64,000 nucleotides of DNA from Anabaena sp. 4-3 (GCF_001597745.1 NZ_LUHJ01000072.1:179041-243040); one strand, 5' to 3'. Numbered from the stretch's first letter, positions 34,974 through 45,929 are shown. Notes: generated from the sequence alone by a model not told the origin. Numbers and translations are program-made.

Positions 34974-37900
34974 TTAAACAACAGCCGCCTCTGTAATTGC
35001 TCCCTGCATTCTCCCTAAAGCATCAATCAAACTTTGCAATTGTTGATCTGCTTTTAACACCGCTAACCCTCGCACTGTCACCTTACCAGGAGAAAAAACA
35101 AACCTTGTCTTCAAATGTTCTGGTAAATTCGCCGCTAATAAATTCCAAGCGGGTTCTTCCATCGGTGTTTCTAAAAGAACGTGCTGTTTATTCTCTGGTT
35201 TAATCCGGCTAAATCCTAACTTCTTCGCTAGTTGTTTCAGTTCCATTACCCGCAATAGTTGATTAGCTGGCACAGGTAAATTACCATAGCGATCGCTCCA
35301 TTCACCTGCTATCTGTGTTAATTCTTCTTTCGATTTCGCCGCCGCTACCGCACGATAAGCACTCATCTTCTGATCAACATCCGGGATATAATCCGCAGGT
35401 ATAAACGCCGTCAGGTTGAGGTCAATCTGTGTATCGTCAACTTTGGGAATTTCTTGACCGCGAATTTCTCTAATCGCCTCCTCTAACATTTCCATGTATA
35501 AATCAAAACCAATCGCTTCCATTTGACCGGATTGTTCTGCACCTAGCAAGTTACCCACCCCACGAATTTCCATATCACGCATCGCTAGCTGATACCCAGA
35601 ACCGAGTTGTGTAAATTCCTGAATTGCCCGTAACCTTTGCCGTGCTGCATCCGATAATACCCGTTGTTTGGGATAAAATAACCAAGCATGGGCTTGAATT
35701 CCAGCACGTCCTACCCGTCCCCGTAATTGGTATAGTTGCGATAACCCAAAACGGTGCGCGTCTTCAATTAAGATGGTATTCACACGGGGAATATCTAAAC
35801 CAGATTCAATAATTGTCGTACAAACTAGGATATCTGCTTCACCATTGCTAAAGGTGAGCATGGTTGATTCTAACTCGCTCTCATCCATTTGACCGTGTGC
35901 GATCGCAAATCTCCCCCCAGGGATCATTTCTCGCAGTTTCCCTGTTGTCTCTTCAATTCCTTCCACCCTTGGCACTACATAAAATACCTGTCCACCTCGG
36001 TCTAACTCTTGACGAATTGCACTCCTTATGGTATCTGAATTCATCGGTGACAGGTGAGTTTGTATCGGTCGTCTTGTCGGGGGTGGGGTAGTAATCAAAC
36101 TCATTTCCCGAATCCCCGATAAGGACATATACAAGGTGCGGGGGATAGGAGTAGCAGAAAGAGTCAAAACATCAATTTGGGTTTTCAGGGTTTTAATTTT
36201 CTCTTTCTGGTTCACCCCGAAACGTTGTTCTTCGTCAATTACCAACAATCCTAAATCTTTGAAGTTGACACCTTTACCTAAAAGTTGATGTGTCCCCACC
36301 ACCACATCTAACTCACCCGTGGCTAAACGTTTTTGAATATCACGACGTTCTTCAGCAGTGCGGAAGCGGTTGAGTAAGCCAATATTCACCGGGTAGGGGG
36401 CAAAACGTTCTTTGAGGGTGTGGTAGTGTTGCTGAGTGAGAATGGTGGTTGGTGCAAGTAAAGCAGCTTGTTTACCGGAGGTGACAGCTTTGAAAATGGC
36501 GCGGATAGCTACTTCAGTTTTCCCGAAGCCGACATCACCACATACTAAACGATCCATTGGGCGATCGCTTTCCATATCTCTTTTCACATCTTGTACAGCT
36601 TTTAGCTGGTCAGTTGTGGCTTGATAGGGAAAAGAATCTTCCATTTCCTCCTGCCAAGGCATATCTTGGGGATAGGCATAACCTTGTTGTTGCGATCGCG
36701 CAGCGTATAATTTCAGCAAGTCTACCGCTAATTTCTTGATGGCTTTGCGGACACGATTCTTTGTATTTTCCCAAGCCTTACCCGTCATTTTATGCAATTC
36801 TGGGGCTTTATCGCCTGTACTGCGGAAGCGAGACAATGAGCCTACTTGATCAGCCGCTACTCGCAAAATCCCGTCAGCATACTGCACCACAATGTAATCA
36901 CGGGTTTCATCGTTAATCGTCAAACTCTCCAACTTAACAAATTTGCCAATCCCATGACTTTTGTGAACTACATAATCCCCCGGACGTAGTTTGTTCGGGT
37001 CAACCTGCTTAGATGCAGCCTTGCGCCGCTTGCGGATATAGCTGGGTGTAGCGAGGGAATGCTGTCCAAAAAATTCCCGGTCGGTGACAACTACGAGGCG
37101 GTAAGTAGGTAAAATAAAACCTTCCAGTTCCGCCAGTCCCGAATATTTCAAAGCTACGGGGACATGATTAATTTGCTGCTTGTCAATGGCTTGATAGTCA
37201 CGGGGGTTGGGGATAAATTGCGCCGGACAATCATGTTCTTGGAGGAGGGAAACAGAACGGGAAGGTTGAGCAGAAATTAACCAAATCGAGAAATTGCGAT
37301 CGCGTTCTTGTCGCAGGGTGTCCGCCAGTTTCGCAAATTGATGCGGTGTCACTGGTACAGGACGACTAGCTAAATTAATCCCGCCATTTTCCTCAGCTAG
37401 TTCTGATAAATATAAAGTTTTAAATCTGGTGACATCACCGAGACAGTCATCAAAAGACCGATGAATTTTAGGTAATTGCAGCGAACCTAATTCATATTCA
37501 CCAGTTCCTAATGACCATTGTTCCTCAGCATTTTCCACCCAGCGATCGCTATGAGCATGACATTGTTCTGGCTCATCAATAGCGATTAAGGTATCCTCTG
37601 GTAAGTAATCAAGTATGGAAGCGGGTTGATCAAAAGCTAACCCTAAAAATCTGCGACTACCTTCGATGTGTGTTGAGTCATCAGTTGCAAGTTCTGAGTC
37701 AGAAGTTAACTCAGCCTTGAACTTTTGAAACTCAGGACTATCCTTAAGTGCGTCTAAAATAATCGGCGTGAAGCTAGTTGGCGTGAGGGTAATTTGTGCA
37801 ACTTTGTCAAGGGCTGAACGTTGAGTATTGGGGTCAAATTCCCGAATTTGCTCAATTTCATCACCAAACCACTCTAACCGCACTGGCAACTCAGAAGATA

Positions 37901-38519
37901 CAGGGAAGACATCCACAATATCACCGCGCCGACTCCATTGGCCTTCTGTTTCTACTAGCGGTACTCGTTCGTATCCCAAAAGAGTGATTTTTTCGCTGAA
38001 AGTATCCAGATCAAATTCCATCCCCCGCTTTAGGGTGAGACATAACGGCGTAAAAGCATCTGGCGGTGGTAAATGTGGTTGCAACGCTCCCACAGTAGCA
38101 ACAATAGCCAAGAGTCTTGGAGTTCCATTATTAGGAATCGAGGATTGGGTATTGGCACGATTTTCTCTTTCTTCCCAGTCCCCAGTCCCCAAATCAGCTA
38201 ATACCTGCATCTGTCCCCAAGTCATTTCCGTTTCGGGGTCGAAAGGTTCGTAAGGGGAAGCTTCCGATGTCGGGTAAAAATGCACAGTTTCCCATCCCAT
38301 TGCTTCCAACTGTGCGTAGGCGCGTCCGGCTTCTTCTAAAGTGGCGCAAACTACCAACAAATTCCGTTGAGAATTTTGTGCTAAAGCTGAAGCTACTAAG
38401 CCTTTAGGTAGGCGAGGAATACCATTTAAGCGTAAATCTTGCTGACGATGTAACTTAGAAAGTAACTCAGTGGTGAGTGGCGATCGCCCCAAGGCACGCA
38501 CAATAGAAGAAAATGCCAT
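34974..38519 (-). CDS. mfd: Transcription-repair coupling factor Mfd
   Basis: An 1181-residue DNA translocase that removes stalled RNA polymerase and recruits UvrA to template-strand damage. Order: N-terminal UvrB-homology region (about 1-350), RNA-polymerase-interacting Tudor-like domain with [16 protein letters not shown] near 520, superfamily 2 motor about 620-990 with Walker [10 protein letters not shown] near 660, DEEQRFG box and LRGRVGRAG, then the C-terminal TRCF domain. Full length for the family. Next downstream on the same strand is the orphan antitoxin; the upstream spacer is filled with heptamer repeats. Confidence 0.96.
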   Translation of the reverse strand: MAFSSIVRALGRSPLTTELLSKLHRQQDLRLNGIPRLPKGLVASALAQNSQRNLLVVCATLEEAGRAYAQLEAMGWETVHFYPTSEASPYEPFDPETEMTWGQMQVLADLGTGDWEERENRANTQSSIPNNGTPRLLAIVATVGALQPHLPPPDAFTPLCLTLKRGMEFDLDTFSEKITLLGYERVPLVETEGQWSRRGDIVDVFPVSSELPVRLEWFGDEIEQIREFDPNTQRSALDKVAQITLTPTSFTPIILDALKDSPEFQKFKAELTSDSELATDDSTHIEGSRRFLGLAFDQPASILDYLPEDTLIAIDEPEQCHAHSDRWVENAEEQWSLGTGEYELGSLQLPKIHRSFDDCLGDVTRFKTLYLSELAEENGGINLASRPVPVTPHQFAKLADTLRQERDRNFSIWLISAQPSRSVSLLQEHDCPAQFIPNPRDYQAIDKQQINHVPVALKYSGLAELEGFILPTYRLVVVTDREFFGQHSLATPSYIRKRRKAASKQVDPNKLRPGDYVVHKSHGIGKFVKLESLTINDETRDYIVVQYADGILRVAADQVGSLSRFRSTGDKAPELHKMTGKAWENTKNRVRKAIKKLAVDLLKLYAARSQQQGYAYPQDMPWQEEMEDSFPYQATTDQLKAVQDVKRDMESDRPMDRLVCGDVGFGKTEVAIRAIFKAVTSGKQAALLAPTTILTQQHYHTLKERFAPYPVNIGLLNRFRTAEERRDIQKRLATGELDVVVGTHQLLGKGVNFKDLGLLVIDEEQRFGVNQKEKIKTLKTQIDVLTLSATPIPRTLYMSLSGIREMSLITTPPPTRRPIQTHLSPMNSDTIRSAIRQELDRGGQVFYVVPRVEGIEETTGKLREMIPGGRFAIAHGQMDESELESTMLTFSNGEADILVCTTIIESGLDIPRVNTILIEDAHRFGLSQLYQLRGRVGRAGIQAHAWLFYPKQRVLSDAARQRLRAIQEFTQLGSGYQLAMRDMEIRGVGNLLGAEQSGQMEAIGFDLYMEMLEEAIREIRGQEIPKVDDTQIDLNLTAFIPADYIPDVDQKMSAYRAVAAAKSKEELTQIAGEWSDRYGNLPVPANQLLRVMELKQLAKKLGFSRIKPENKQHVLLETPMEEPAWNLLAANLPEHLKTRFVFSPGKVTVRGLAVLKADQQLQSLIDALGRMQGAITEAAVV

Positions 38520-38593
38520 AAGTTCTACTAGCGGAGGAACACTGTCCTGATTCAGAAAATATAGTGACGGCTACGTTCACTATTGTAAATCCT

Positions 38594-38651
38594 GAGTCAT
38601 TAGTCATTAGTCATTGGTCATTAGTCATTGGTCATTAGTCATTAGTCATTA
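38594..38651 (+). repeat. Tandem TCATTAG/TCATTGG heptamers
   Basis: About eight tandem heptamers of TCATTAG or TCATTGG upstream of mfd. They are followed (38655-38770) by C-rich CTCCCTCATC units and a fragment GGGTTCGCGTTAGCGTCTCT related to the GC-rich repeats near 34.85 kb. The spacer 38520-38890 holds no gene. Confidence 0.88.
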
Positions 38652-38798
38652 GTTTTTCTCCCCCTACTCCCTCATCTCCCTCATCTCCCACCCTGCGGGT
38701 TCGCGTTAGCGTCTCTGAAAGAGAAGCTAAAGCTACATCTCCCCCTACTCCCCCTACTCCCTCATCCCCCTTATCCACATTTCCCAAGGATTCTTTAG

Positions 38799-38828
38799 TT
38801 TTGAATTTTGAATTTTGAATTTTGAATT
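38799..38828 (+). repeat. Tandem TTTTGAA repeat before the CorC-like gene
   Basis: Four TTTTGAA units, flanked by AAGGATTCTTTAG and TTGATTTGTCTCC. Nearly the same flanks surround the array at 24054-24090. Confidence 0.88.
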
Positions 38829-38890
38829 GATTTGTCTCCTTATACTAAAGATTAAGCTAAGTTCGCTCTTGAATAGCGGCAGTATATAAT

Positions 38891-40219
38891 ATGTCCTCGA
38901 TTACCTTTGAAATTTTAATTATTCTGGTATTAATTATTGCCAACGGTGTATTCTCAATGTCTGAGATGGCAATTGTCTCAGCCCGGAAGGTTAGGTTACA
39001 ACAGCTTGCTAATCAAGGCGATGTTAGAGCCAGAGCAGCCCTGAAGCTGGCAGAATCTCCGAATAATTTCCTGTCTACTATTCAAGTGGGTATTTCCCTA
39101 ATTGGTATTCTGACTGGTGCTTTTGGAGGCGCGACAATTGCTAGCAGGTTAGCTGTGTATGTGGCACGCATACCGTTTTTAGCACCTTACAATGAAGCAG
39201 TTGCTTTTGGGATAGTAGTTTTAATTATTACGTATTTATCCTTAATTGTCGGGGAACTTGTGCCGAAGCGTCTGGCATTAAACAACCCAGAACGAATTGC
39301 GGCGACTGTGGCTATTCCGATGCGAGCTTTAGCAGCCTTAGCTTCTCCGGTGGTACATTTGTTGAGTGCTTCTACAGAAATGGTGTTGCGAACTTTGGGG
39401 ATTAGACCTTCGGAAGAACCGCTAGTTACCGAGGAAGAGATTAAAATTCTCATAGAACAGGGGACAGAGGCAGGAACTTTTGAAGCAGCAGAGCAGGATA
39501 TGGTTGAGCGAGTGTTTCGTTTAGGCGATCGCCCTGTCAATTTCTTTATGACCCCCCGTCCTGATATAGTCTGGTTAGATTTAGAAGACTCACAAGAAGA
39601 AAACCGCCAAAAATTAAGCGAAAATGCTTATTCTCGTTATCCAATTTGTCAGGGGGGATTGGATAATGTCTTAGGTATTATCCCAGTCACCGACTTACTC
39701 GCTAGGGGTTTTCGCGGAGAGCCTTTAGATTTAACAGTAGGATTACGTCAGCCTGTGTTTATCCCAGAAAGCACCCGTGGCTTAAAAGTTTTGGAGTTAT
39801 TTAAGCAAACTGCAACACACATGGCTTTAGTTGTGGATGAATACGGCGTAATTCAAGGTTTATTAACTCTCAATGACATTATGAGCGAAATTGTGGGCGA
39901 TGTTCCCGCCGCCCCAGGAGAATATCAACCGCAAGCTGTGCAGAGAGAAGACGGTTCTTGGTTATTGGATGGAATGTTACCAGTAGAGGAATTTTTTGAA
40001 CTGTTTGGCATGGAAGAATTAGAGTTTGAGGAACGGGGTAGTTATCAAACTTTAGGGGGTTTTGTCATCACCCATTTAGGGCGTATCCCCACAGCAGCTG
40101 ATCATTTTCAATGGCAAGGTATGCGAATTGAAGTCATGGACATGGACGGTAATCGCGTTGATAAGGTGCTGGTTGTGCCGAAAATTAATCAAGGGGAGGA
40201 ATTAGAGGCGAGAAGTTAG
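38891..40219 (+). CDS. CorC/HlyC-family membrane protein (CNNM-CBS-CorC)
   Basis: A 442-residue protein. Residues 1-190 are the CNNM (DUF21) membrane domain with three to four spans (ILIILVLIIANGVFSMSEMA); 205-330 contain a CBS pair (NFFMTPRPDIVWLDLEDSQE, HMALVVDEYGVIQGLLTLND); the last 80 residues form the CorC_HlyC domain (LLDGMLPVEEFFELFG). Family members are linked to Mg2+ or Co2+ efflux and resistance; the name haemolysin is historical. The following DUF1499 gene starts 71 bases later on the same strand. Confidence 0.88.
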   Translation: MSSITFEILIILVLIIANGVFSMSEMAIVSARKVRLQQLANQGDVRARAALKLAESPNNFLSTIQVGISLIGILTGAFGGATIASRLAVYVARIPFLAPYNEAVAFGIVVLIITYLSLIVGELVPKRLALNNPERIAATVAIPMRALAALASPVVHLLSASTEMVLRTLGIRPSEEPLVTEEEIKILIEQGTEAGTFEAAEQDMVERVFRLGDRPVNFFMTPRPDIVWLDLEDSQEENRQKLSENAYSRYPICQGGLDNVLGIIPVTDLLARGFRGEPLDLTVGLRQPVFIPESTRGLKVLELFKQTATHMALVVDEYGVIQGLLTLNDIMSEIVGDVPAAPGEYQPQAVQREDGSWLLDGMLPVEEFFELFGMEELEFEERGSYQTLGGFVITHLGRIPTAADHFQWQGMRIEVMDMDGNRVDKVLVVPKINQGEELEARS

Positions 40220-40290
40220 ACTGACGGTGATGATTCGGCTCATAATTCAGTGCTATTGTGATTTTGGAAACTCAAAGCAATAGATTTATC

Positions 40291-40797
40291 ATGTTAAGAG
40301 CGATCGCCTTCGGTGGGGTGCAGCCCATCGCACACCGCATTTTGCAGCGTCTCACTTTGACAATATTCCTCATCCTGACTATCAGTTTAATATTTCCTGC
40401 CACTACTTGGGCTGACTCCTCTAGAGTTGGACTGGAACAAGGACATCTGAAAGCTTGTCCACCTTCCCCCAACTGTGTGGTTAGTCAAGACGCTGATGCT
40501 AAACACGCTATTGAACCCATTGTCTATCATGTAGACCGGGATACCGCAAAAGAAACATTATTAAAAGTTCTCAGCGTTGTTCCCCGAACCGAGGTGATAG
40601 AACAGACAGATAATTACATTTACGCGATTTCTAAAAGCCGCATCTTCAAATTTACTGATGATGTCGAGTTTTATTTCCCACCCAATGAGTCAGTCATTCA
40701 TATCCGTTCTGCATCTCGCATCGGCGAATCTGATTTGGGTGTTAACCGCAGACGGTTAGAGCAAATTCGTCTAGCGATGCAAGATTTAAACATTTAA
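40291..40797 (+). CDS. DUF1499 family secreted or lipid-side protein
   Basis: A 168-residue protein from the ATG at 40291; a GTG at 40258 would add 11 residues. An N-terminal hydrophobic segment, LTLTIFLILTISLIFPATTW, ends at a likely signal cleavage ADS. The body has the DUF1499 pattern: LKACPPSPNCVVSQ, then TEVIEQTDNYIYAISKSRIF, FTDDVEFYFPP and RSASRIGESDLGVNRRRLEQ. Function unknown. The first 15 codons overlap a HIP1 octamer and a repeat-like GGTGGGGTGCAGCCCATCGC, so the N-terminus may be repeat-derived. Confidence 0.8.
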   Translation: MLRAIAFGGVQPIAHRILQRLTLTIFLILTISLIFPATTWADSSRVGLEQGHLKACPPSPNCVVSQDADAKHAIEPIVYHVDRDTAKETLLKVLSVVPRTEVIEQTDNYIYAISKSRIFKFTDDVEFYFPPNESVIHIRSASRIGESDLGVNRRRLEQIRLAMQDLNI

Positions 40798-40848
40798 TTC
40801 TTCCTCATCTCCCTTGTCTCCCCACTCCCTACTCCCCATTCCCCACTC

Positions 40849-42030
40849 CTAAGTCTTCGATAACCGTTTGACTTCTGCACCTGCTAACATTTGATGAGCT
40901 TTCGCTAAAAATTGCGGGATTTTGTCAGCATGGGGACTGTGAGCAAGGCATTGTCTTAAGTCTAGTTCATCTAGTTTATCGGCTTTGTTCCCTGGAAACC
41001 AGTGACTACCATTACCCAGCAGGTTGTAACGCATTTTGGCATAGTCTACCAAATCGTAGGCGGTGGCTAGATTCCACAACCATAAAATTGTGTGAATATT
41101 CATCTGTCCTGGGGTATCTTGCCATTTAGGTAAATTGGTGTGCCAAGTTTTTACCCAATCTTTTCCCAAAATGGCGATCGCTTCCTCTTCCAACCTGGCC
41201 AAAATTGGCGGTAAAATCTCGGATGCTTGGTCTAATAGTTCTAAAGTTTTCAGGTGTTCGTCAAAATCTTGGGGTTTAGCTGCGCCCAAACTCAATGTAT
41301 GCACCTGTGGGTGACTCAGACAAAACAAATCATTGAACACCATCGGACTCAAAGGCGCACAAAGATTAACTAACTTAGCTGGGGGATGATATAGCCTTCC
41401 GCCTTTATCAGAAGGACTAATAATAAACACCCCCATATCATGACGGGTAGCGGCGGCAATGGCAGGCCAATTCCATTGATTAATATAATACCAATGCAGA
41501 TTTACATAATCAAATTGATTGGTATTAATTGTCTCCACAATCAAATCTGTAGCACCATGAGTAGAAAAGCCGATAAATCTAACTTTTCCTTCTGCTTGCA
41601 ATTGTCGCGCTACTTCTAAACAGCCACCAGGACGAATACTATAATCTAACGTCTCAGCATTATTGATACCATGTAAACCTAGTAAGTCTACATAATCTAA
41701 CTGAAGATAGCGCAGAGAAGTTTCAAAAGTCTTGCGAAATTCCTTTGCATCTGCCATAGGACAGACTTTCGTCTGCACAATCAACTTTTCGCGGGGGAAC
41801 TTAGGTAAAATTTGCCCTAACTGCATTTCTGAGCTACCATACCCACGAGCAGTTTCAATATGATTAATTCCCAATTCGATAGCACGGCGAATAGTTGCTG
41901 ACAAATTCGCTTGGTTATCCGCCGGAATATCTGATTGAGGAACATCTTGCCATTTATATTGATATCTCATACCGCCGCAGGAAAACACCGGCATCTGTAA
42001 TTCTGTGCGTCCGAATCTTCTGTACAGCAT
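40849..42030 (-). CDS. Aldo/keto reductase family protein
   Basis: A 393-residue protein from the ATG at 42030; the longer reading begins at TTG 42054. TIM-barrel signatures: RRFGRTELQMPVFSCGGMRY, INHIETARGYGSSEMQLGQI with the catalytic Tyr, LIVQTKVCP and LDYVDLLGLHGINNAE. The C-terminal 120 residues are a helical extension without the 4Fe-4S cysteines found in some relatives. Probably an NAD(P)H-linked reductase of unknown substrate. Convergent with the DUF1499 gene; a C-rich repeat tract separates them. Confidence 0.82.
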   Translation of the reverse strand: MLYRRFGRTELQMPVFSCGGMRYQYKWQDVPQSDIPADNQANLSATIRRAIELGINHIETARGYGSSEMQLGQILPKFPREKLIVQTKVCPMADAKEFRKTFETSLRYLQLDYVDLLGLHGINNAETLDYSIRPGGCLEVARQLQAEGKVRFIGFSTHGATDLIVETINTNQFDYVNLHWYYINQWNWPAIAAATRHDMGVFIISPSDKGGRLYHPPAKLVNLCAPLSPMVFNDLFCLSHPQVHTLSLGAAKPQDFDEHLKTLELLDQASEILPPILARLEEEAIAILGKDWVKTWHTNLPKWQDTPGQMNIHTILWLWNLATAYDLVDYAKMRYNLLGNGSHWFPGNKADKLDELDLRQCLAHSPHADKIPQFLAKAHQMLAGAEVKRLSKT

Positions 42031-42154
42031 TCGTAATTTTGGAATTATCGCCAATTTTTACTCTACAAAAAAAATCAAGGATACGCTTGGGCGTATCCCC
42101 GAATGAGTGTGGAGGAAGCAGAGGAAGCAGAGGAGCAAAGGAGAAGAACTTCTA

Positions 42155-42182
42155 CCCAGTCCCCAGTCACCAGTCCCCAGTC
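42155..42182 (+). repeat. Tandem CCCAGTC heptamers abutting the protease gene
   Basis: Four heptamers CCCAGTC/ACCAGTC ending three bases from the protease stop codon. Same unit type as the array inside recJ. Confidence 0.85.
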
Positions 42183-42185
42183 CCC

Positions 42186-43406
42186 CTATGAAGCATTTTG
42201 TAATTCAGCCGTGCGAACAGATAGCTGTTGTATTTGATTACCCCGTTGTACTTTCACCTGTAAAACTTGACCTAGGCGACTATTTTCGACAAAGTTCTGT
42301 AACTGTTCGGCGGTGGTGATGGGTTGTCCATCAATTTGTACAATTACATCGCCGCGACGCATACCAGCATTAGCAGCCGGTGAATTAGGTATAACTCGCA
42401 TCACTAAAACACCGTTAACTTCTGGGATGGTGAAGGCAGAGTTAGGATCAGTATTATTTTGTTTAGCTAGCTGAGGGGTTAAAGTTACCATCTGCACACC
42501 TAAATAGGGGTGAGGAACTCTACCATTGCGTTGCAATTGTTCTGCGATCGCCTTAGCTTTATCTATAGGAATAGCAAACCCAATACCCATAGCATCCGCA
42601 CGAATCGCTGTATTAATACCAATAACCTCGCCTTTGTCATTCAGCAAGGGGCCGCCAGAGTTACCAGGGTTAATAGCTGCGTCAGTTTGGATAAAGTCTA
42701 ACCGCTTGTCAGTAATACCGACTTGTGCGCTAGAACGTTTGAGGGTGCTGACAATACCCAAGGTGACAGTGTTATCAAAACCCAAAGGATTACCAACTGC
42801 GATCGCCCAGTCTCCTACCTGTACATTACTCGAAGAACCTAAAGGTGCAACTGGTAAATTATTCCCAGCATTAATTTTCACCACAGCCAAATCTGTGACT
42901 TCATCAATGCCTTGAACCTTACCGTCAAAGGTGCGACCATCTTTAAGTCTGACAGTCACGCGATCGGCTTTATCCACAACATGGGCATTAGTTAAAATTA
43001 AACCACTCTGATCAAGAATAAAGCCAGAACCTAGACCGCGCAATTGTTCGGGCGGTAATTGTCCTGAAAAGCCGTCACCAAAAAATCTGCGGAAAACCGG
43101 ATCTTCAAAAAATGGGTCGATCCGACGGGTAATAGTGCGTTCTGTATCAATCCTGACCACGGCTGGGCCGACACGATTAACGGCGGCTGTCACAAAGCTA
43201 CTGTTACCTACAGCCGCAACGGCTGGTGATTGCCGTTGAGCAATCATTTCTGGCGCATCCACTGTAGTAGAATTGGGTGCAGGTGCTGCTTGGGAAGGTA
43301 ACACGCGCAGACTGCTAACTGTAAGCGCAACTCCTAGAATGATGGCTAATACATGGGTGCTGAGTTGGCGTATAGACCTGGATATTTTGGTAAATCGCAT
43401 ATTCAC
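42186..43406 (-). CDS. HtrA/Deg-family serine protease (HhoA/HhoB/HtrA)
   Basis: A 406-residue periplasmic or membrane-anchored protease. An N-terminal signal or anchor ([20 protein letters not shown]) is followed by the trypsin-like domain with catalytic His in ILTNAHVVD, Asp in VTDLAVVKI and Ser in [10 protein letters not shown], then one PDZ domain ([31 protein letters not shown]). One PDZ and about 400 residues match cyanobacterial Deg proteases, which handle misfolded proteins under light and heat stress. Which of the paralogues it is cannot be told. The spacer upstream holds TTGACTG and CTCCCCTG repeats. Confidence 0.92.
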   Translation of the reverse strand: MNMRFTKISRSIRQLSTHVLAIILGVALTVSSLRVLPSQAAPAPNSTTVDAPEMIAQRQSPAVAAVGNSSFVTAAVNRVGPAVVRIDTERTITRRIDPFFEDPVFRRFFGDGFSGQLPPEQLRGLGSGFILDQSGLILTNAHVVDKADRVTVRLKDGRTFDGKVQGIDEVTDLAVVKINAGNNLPVAPLGSSSNVQVGDWAIAVGNPLGFDNTVTLGIVSTLKRSSAQVGITDKRLDFIQTDAAINPGNSGGPLLNDKGEVIGINTAIRADAMGIGFAIPIDKAKAIAEQLQRNGRVPHPYLGVQMVTLTPQLAKQNNTDPNSAFTIPEVNGVLVMRVIPNSPAANAGMRRGDVIVQIDGQPITTAEQLQNFVENSRLGQVLQVKVQRGNQIQQLSVRTAELQNAS

Positions 43407-43503
43407 AACCTAATCTAGAAGCCTAATTGTTACCTAATCGTGAAATTCTATCTAAAGTTTATTTTGGCAAGTAATTGACTATTGCCGGGTTCGGATTTTA
43501 CCC

Positions 43504-43564
43504 CTTGACTGTTGACTGTTGACTGAGAAAGAATTTCTCCCCCTGCTCCCCTGCTCCCCTGCTC
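43504..43564 (+). repeat. Tandem TTGACTG and CCCTGCT heptamer tracts
   Basis: Three TTGACTG units (43505-43525) followed after 13 bases by repeated CCCCTGCT units. They lie in the divergent spacer between the protease and the CsoR-family gene. Confidence 0.85.
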
Positions 43565-43636
43565 CTCCGCCCCTTCTTAGCCTCTAGAAACCAATATTGA
43601 GCTAGGATCTGAGTAGTACCAGTGCTTTGATAACTC

Positions 43637-44047
43637 ATGAACGGCTCAAAACGATTAGCTAAACAATCTTTGCCCGTATCTCAGCCAGCAGAACACCCCC
43701 ACAGTCATGATACAGAACATGACCATCACAATCATACAGATCATACTCATGGGCAGACTCAGCCTGGTCATCTTCACATCCACAGTGATGAATCTCTCAA
43801 GCAAATTGTCAATCGCCTATCACGGATAGAAGGACATATTAGAGGGATTAAATCTATGGTGCAACAAAATAGCCCTTGTCCTGATGTTTTGTTGCAAATT
43901 GCTGCTGTGCGGGGTGCTTTGGATAAGGTAGCTAGAATCGTTTTAGATGAGCATTTAACTGAGTGTATCGCCAGAGCGGCAAAAGAAGGCGATATAGACG
44001 TTGAAATTACACAACTGAAAGCCGCTTTAGACAGGTTTTTACCGTGA
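43637..44047 (+). CDS. CsoR/RcnR-family metal-sensing repressor with His-rich N-terminus
   Basis: A 136-residue all-helical repressor. Residues 18-50 are a His/Asp-rich tract (HPHSHDTEHDHHNHTDHTHG), then the core HSDESLKQIVNRLSRIEGHI, RGIKSMVQQNSPCPDVLLQI with the sensor Cys, and LDEHLTECIARAA with the second Cys. The presence of Cys-His-Cys-type positions and the His-rich tail fit a Cu+ or Ni2+ sensor; Synechocystis InrS, a nickel sensor, is a comparable protein. No efflux pump is next to it; the nearest, the copper ATPase at 29.3 kb, has its own MerR. A hairpin terminator follows. Confidence 0.85.
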   Translation: MNGSKRLAKQSLPVSQPAEHPHSHDTEHDHHNHTDHTHGQTQPGHLHIHSDESLKQIVNRLSRIEGHIRGIKSMVQQNSPCPDVLLQIAAVRGALDKVARIVLDEHLTECIARAAKEGDIDVEITQLKAALDRFLP

Positions 44048-44123
44048 TGAATAAGTTGTGAGTGATAAGGAGTTAAAGGTTAATTAACGGCTCAGTAATT
44101 GCAATTAAATAATATATAGCCGC

Positions 44124-44156
44124 AACACAGAGACAAAAATATTTGTTTCTGTGTTT
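44124..44156 (+). terminator. Hairpin terminator after the CsoR-family gene
   Basis: Arms AACACAGAGACAAA and TTTGTTTCTGTGTT (one mismatch) followed by TTGTC, 76 bases after the stop. The rest of the 464-base spacer to 44511 has one HIP1 octamer and no convincing ORF. Confidence 0.7.
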
Positions 44157-44511
44157 TGTCGTTGTGAGGATTTGGTAATTGTCTGTCCCCATGTAGCCAA
44201 AAAATAATTGTATTAGGCGATCGCTTCCTCATTCGCTACGAAATTGTCTTTCTTAAAACAACTGTGATACCTAACACATCTAACTTAAGTATTATTTGCG
44301 TTGTTAATTATGGCATCATCACGTTCAAAGTTAACAAAATAAGGTATTGCCCATAAAAGTCCATGCGGCACAAATTTCTGATACCTGCGTCAACTATACT
44401 GATTGTGTTAAGTATGCTTCAGTTAATCTGTTGCGTAAATTCAATCTACCGTCTTGAAAAATAATTACCAGTCAACCAAACCTCTAGTAAGCATCAAAGT
44501 ATGTAGACTTT

Positions 44512-45780
44512 ATGGCTAGTAAATTCCATCACCAGATGAGGCTATGGAGCTTGTGGGTAGCTAACGCATCATTGAAACTTGTCAAGTTCAGTTTCTTGCC
44601 CCAAATTTGGGGACGCAGCCGCCTGTTGAAACGCCTTTTTCCTATCCTCGTTTTGATATCCTTTGTTACGGTATTGTTGGTAGACAATTTTACCCCAGTA
44701 GTTGCCCAACTACCCCGTCAGGAAGTTCGTGGGGTGTGGATGACTAACAATGATTTCAACATCCTCAAGGATCGGCGTAAAGTCCAGGATGCAATGAATC
44801 AACTACGACGGTTGAACTTCAATACTGTCTACCCTGTAGTATGGAATTCTGGCTATGTCATGTATCCCAGTGCTGTGGCACAACGAGCAGGTATTCAACC
44901 CTTTGTATTTCGAGGCTCAGAGGGACAAGATATTTTAGCCGACATCATTAACCAAGCGCATCGTCGGGGTTTGTTGGCTATTCCTTGGTTTGAGTTTGGG
45001 TTTATGGCTCCCCCAACCTCAGAATTAGCTCTAAACTATCCACAGTGGTTAACACAAAAGCGGGATGGTAGCCAAACTTCAATTAGTGCGGCTGGTGAAG
45101 TGGTATGGCTCAATCCCTTTCACCCCCAAGTGCAGCAGTTTATCTCTAATCTCGTGTTGGAAGTAGTCAGCAAGTATAATGTCGATGGCATTCAGTTTGA
45201 CGATCACATGAGTTTGCCCCATGAATTTGGCTATGATAAATACACGGTTGCTCTCTACAGACAAGAAACCAAAAACAATCCTCCCGCGAATCCTGATGAT
45301 CCCGACTGGGTGCGTTGGCGAGCCGATAAAATTACGGCGTTTATCAGACAGCTAAATCAAGCTGTCAAAGCCAGAAAACCCAATGCTATTTTCTCTGTTG
45401 CGCCTAATTACTATGACTTTGCCTACAAGCTGCAACTGCAAGACTGGTTGACTTGGGTACGTCAAAATCTTGTGGATGAGTTAATTGTGCAAATTTACCG
45501 CCCTGATTTGCAAAGTTTTATCAATAATATTTCTCGTGCAGAAATTCGAGAAGCGCAGCAAGTTATCCCCACTGGTATCGGGGTGATGACAGGATTACGA
45601 AATCAACCTGTATCTATACAGCAAATTCAGTCTCAAGTACGAGCAGCACAACAGCGTGGTTTGGGTATAGCCTTTTTCTATTACGGTAGTCTGTGGAATT
45701 ATTCTTCAGAACCGGATGAACGTCAAGCTAAATTCCAAGCTCTTTTTCCCTATCCGGCAATACGTGCCAGAGTCCAATAA
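44512..45780 (+). CDS. GHL10-type glycoside-hydrolase-like protein (DUF187)
   Basis: A 422-residue protein. Residues 1-65 are a basic N-terminus and a membrane anchor (LFPILVLISFVTVLLVDNFT), then a TIM-barrel domain starting QEVRGVWMTNNDFNILKDRR. Barrel motifs include NTVYPVVWNSGYVMYPSAVA, IPWFEFGFMAP, VDGIQFDDHMSLP with acidic residues at the expected catalytic strand, and ELIVQIYRPD. This is the YddW/GHL10 family, which acts on cell-wall polysaccharide or peptidoglycan in the few studied cases. Probably exposed to the periplasm. Family A copy 3 follows 11 bases after the stop. Confidence 0.85.
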   Translation: MASKFHHQMRLWSLWVANASLKLVKFSFLPQIWGRSRLLKRLFPILVLISFVTVLLVDNFTPVVAQLPRQEVRGVWMTNNDFNILKDRRKVQDAMNQLRRLNFNTVYPVVWNSGYVMYPSAVAQRAGIQPFVFRGSEGQDILADIINQAHRRGLLAIPWFEFGFMAPPTSELALNYPQWLTQKRDGSQTSISAAGEVVWLNPFHPQVQQFISNLVLEVVSKYNVDGIQFDDHMSLPHEFGYDKYTVALYRQETKNNPPANPDDPDWVRWRADKITAFIRQLNQAVKARKPNAIFSVAPNYYDFAYKLQLQDWLTWVRQNLVDELIVQIYRPDLQSFINNISRAEIREAQQVIPTGIGVMTGLRNQPVSIQQIQSQVRAAQQRGLGIAFFYYGSLWNYSSEPDERQAKFQALFPYPAIRARVQ

Positions 45781-45791
45781 ATTAGCACATT

Positions 45792-45889
45792 AGGGACTTC
45801 CAGATTAAAAAACATCCAAAATGTAGGGTGCGTCAGTACGAGTAACCCTAGCTATACCAAGAAAATATTCATACTGACGCACCCTACTA
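45792..45889. mobile_element. Family A miniature element, copy 3 (one end missing)
   Basis: Inverse orientation to copies 1 and 2: AGGGACTTCC end, then GTAGGGTGCGTCAG and CTGACGCACCCTAC arms. The opposite terminal repeat is absent. Confidence 0.83.
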
Positions 45890-45929
45890 ACTAAAATGAA
45901 GAATAAAGTGCATCTTCATCAAGTCATAT

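Noticed and set aside
38594-38651. Tandem arrays that could be mistaken for a CRISPR or satellite
   Set aside because: The units are contiguous seven-base repeats with no spacers and no cas genes nearby; they are STRR sequences typical of Nostocales.
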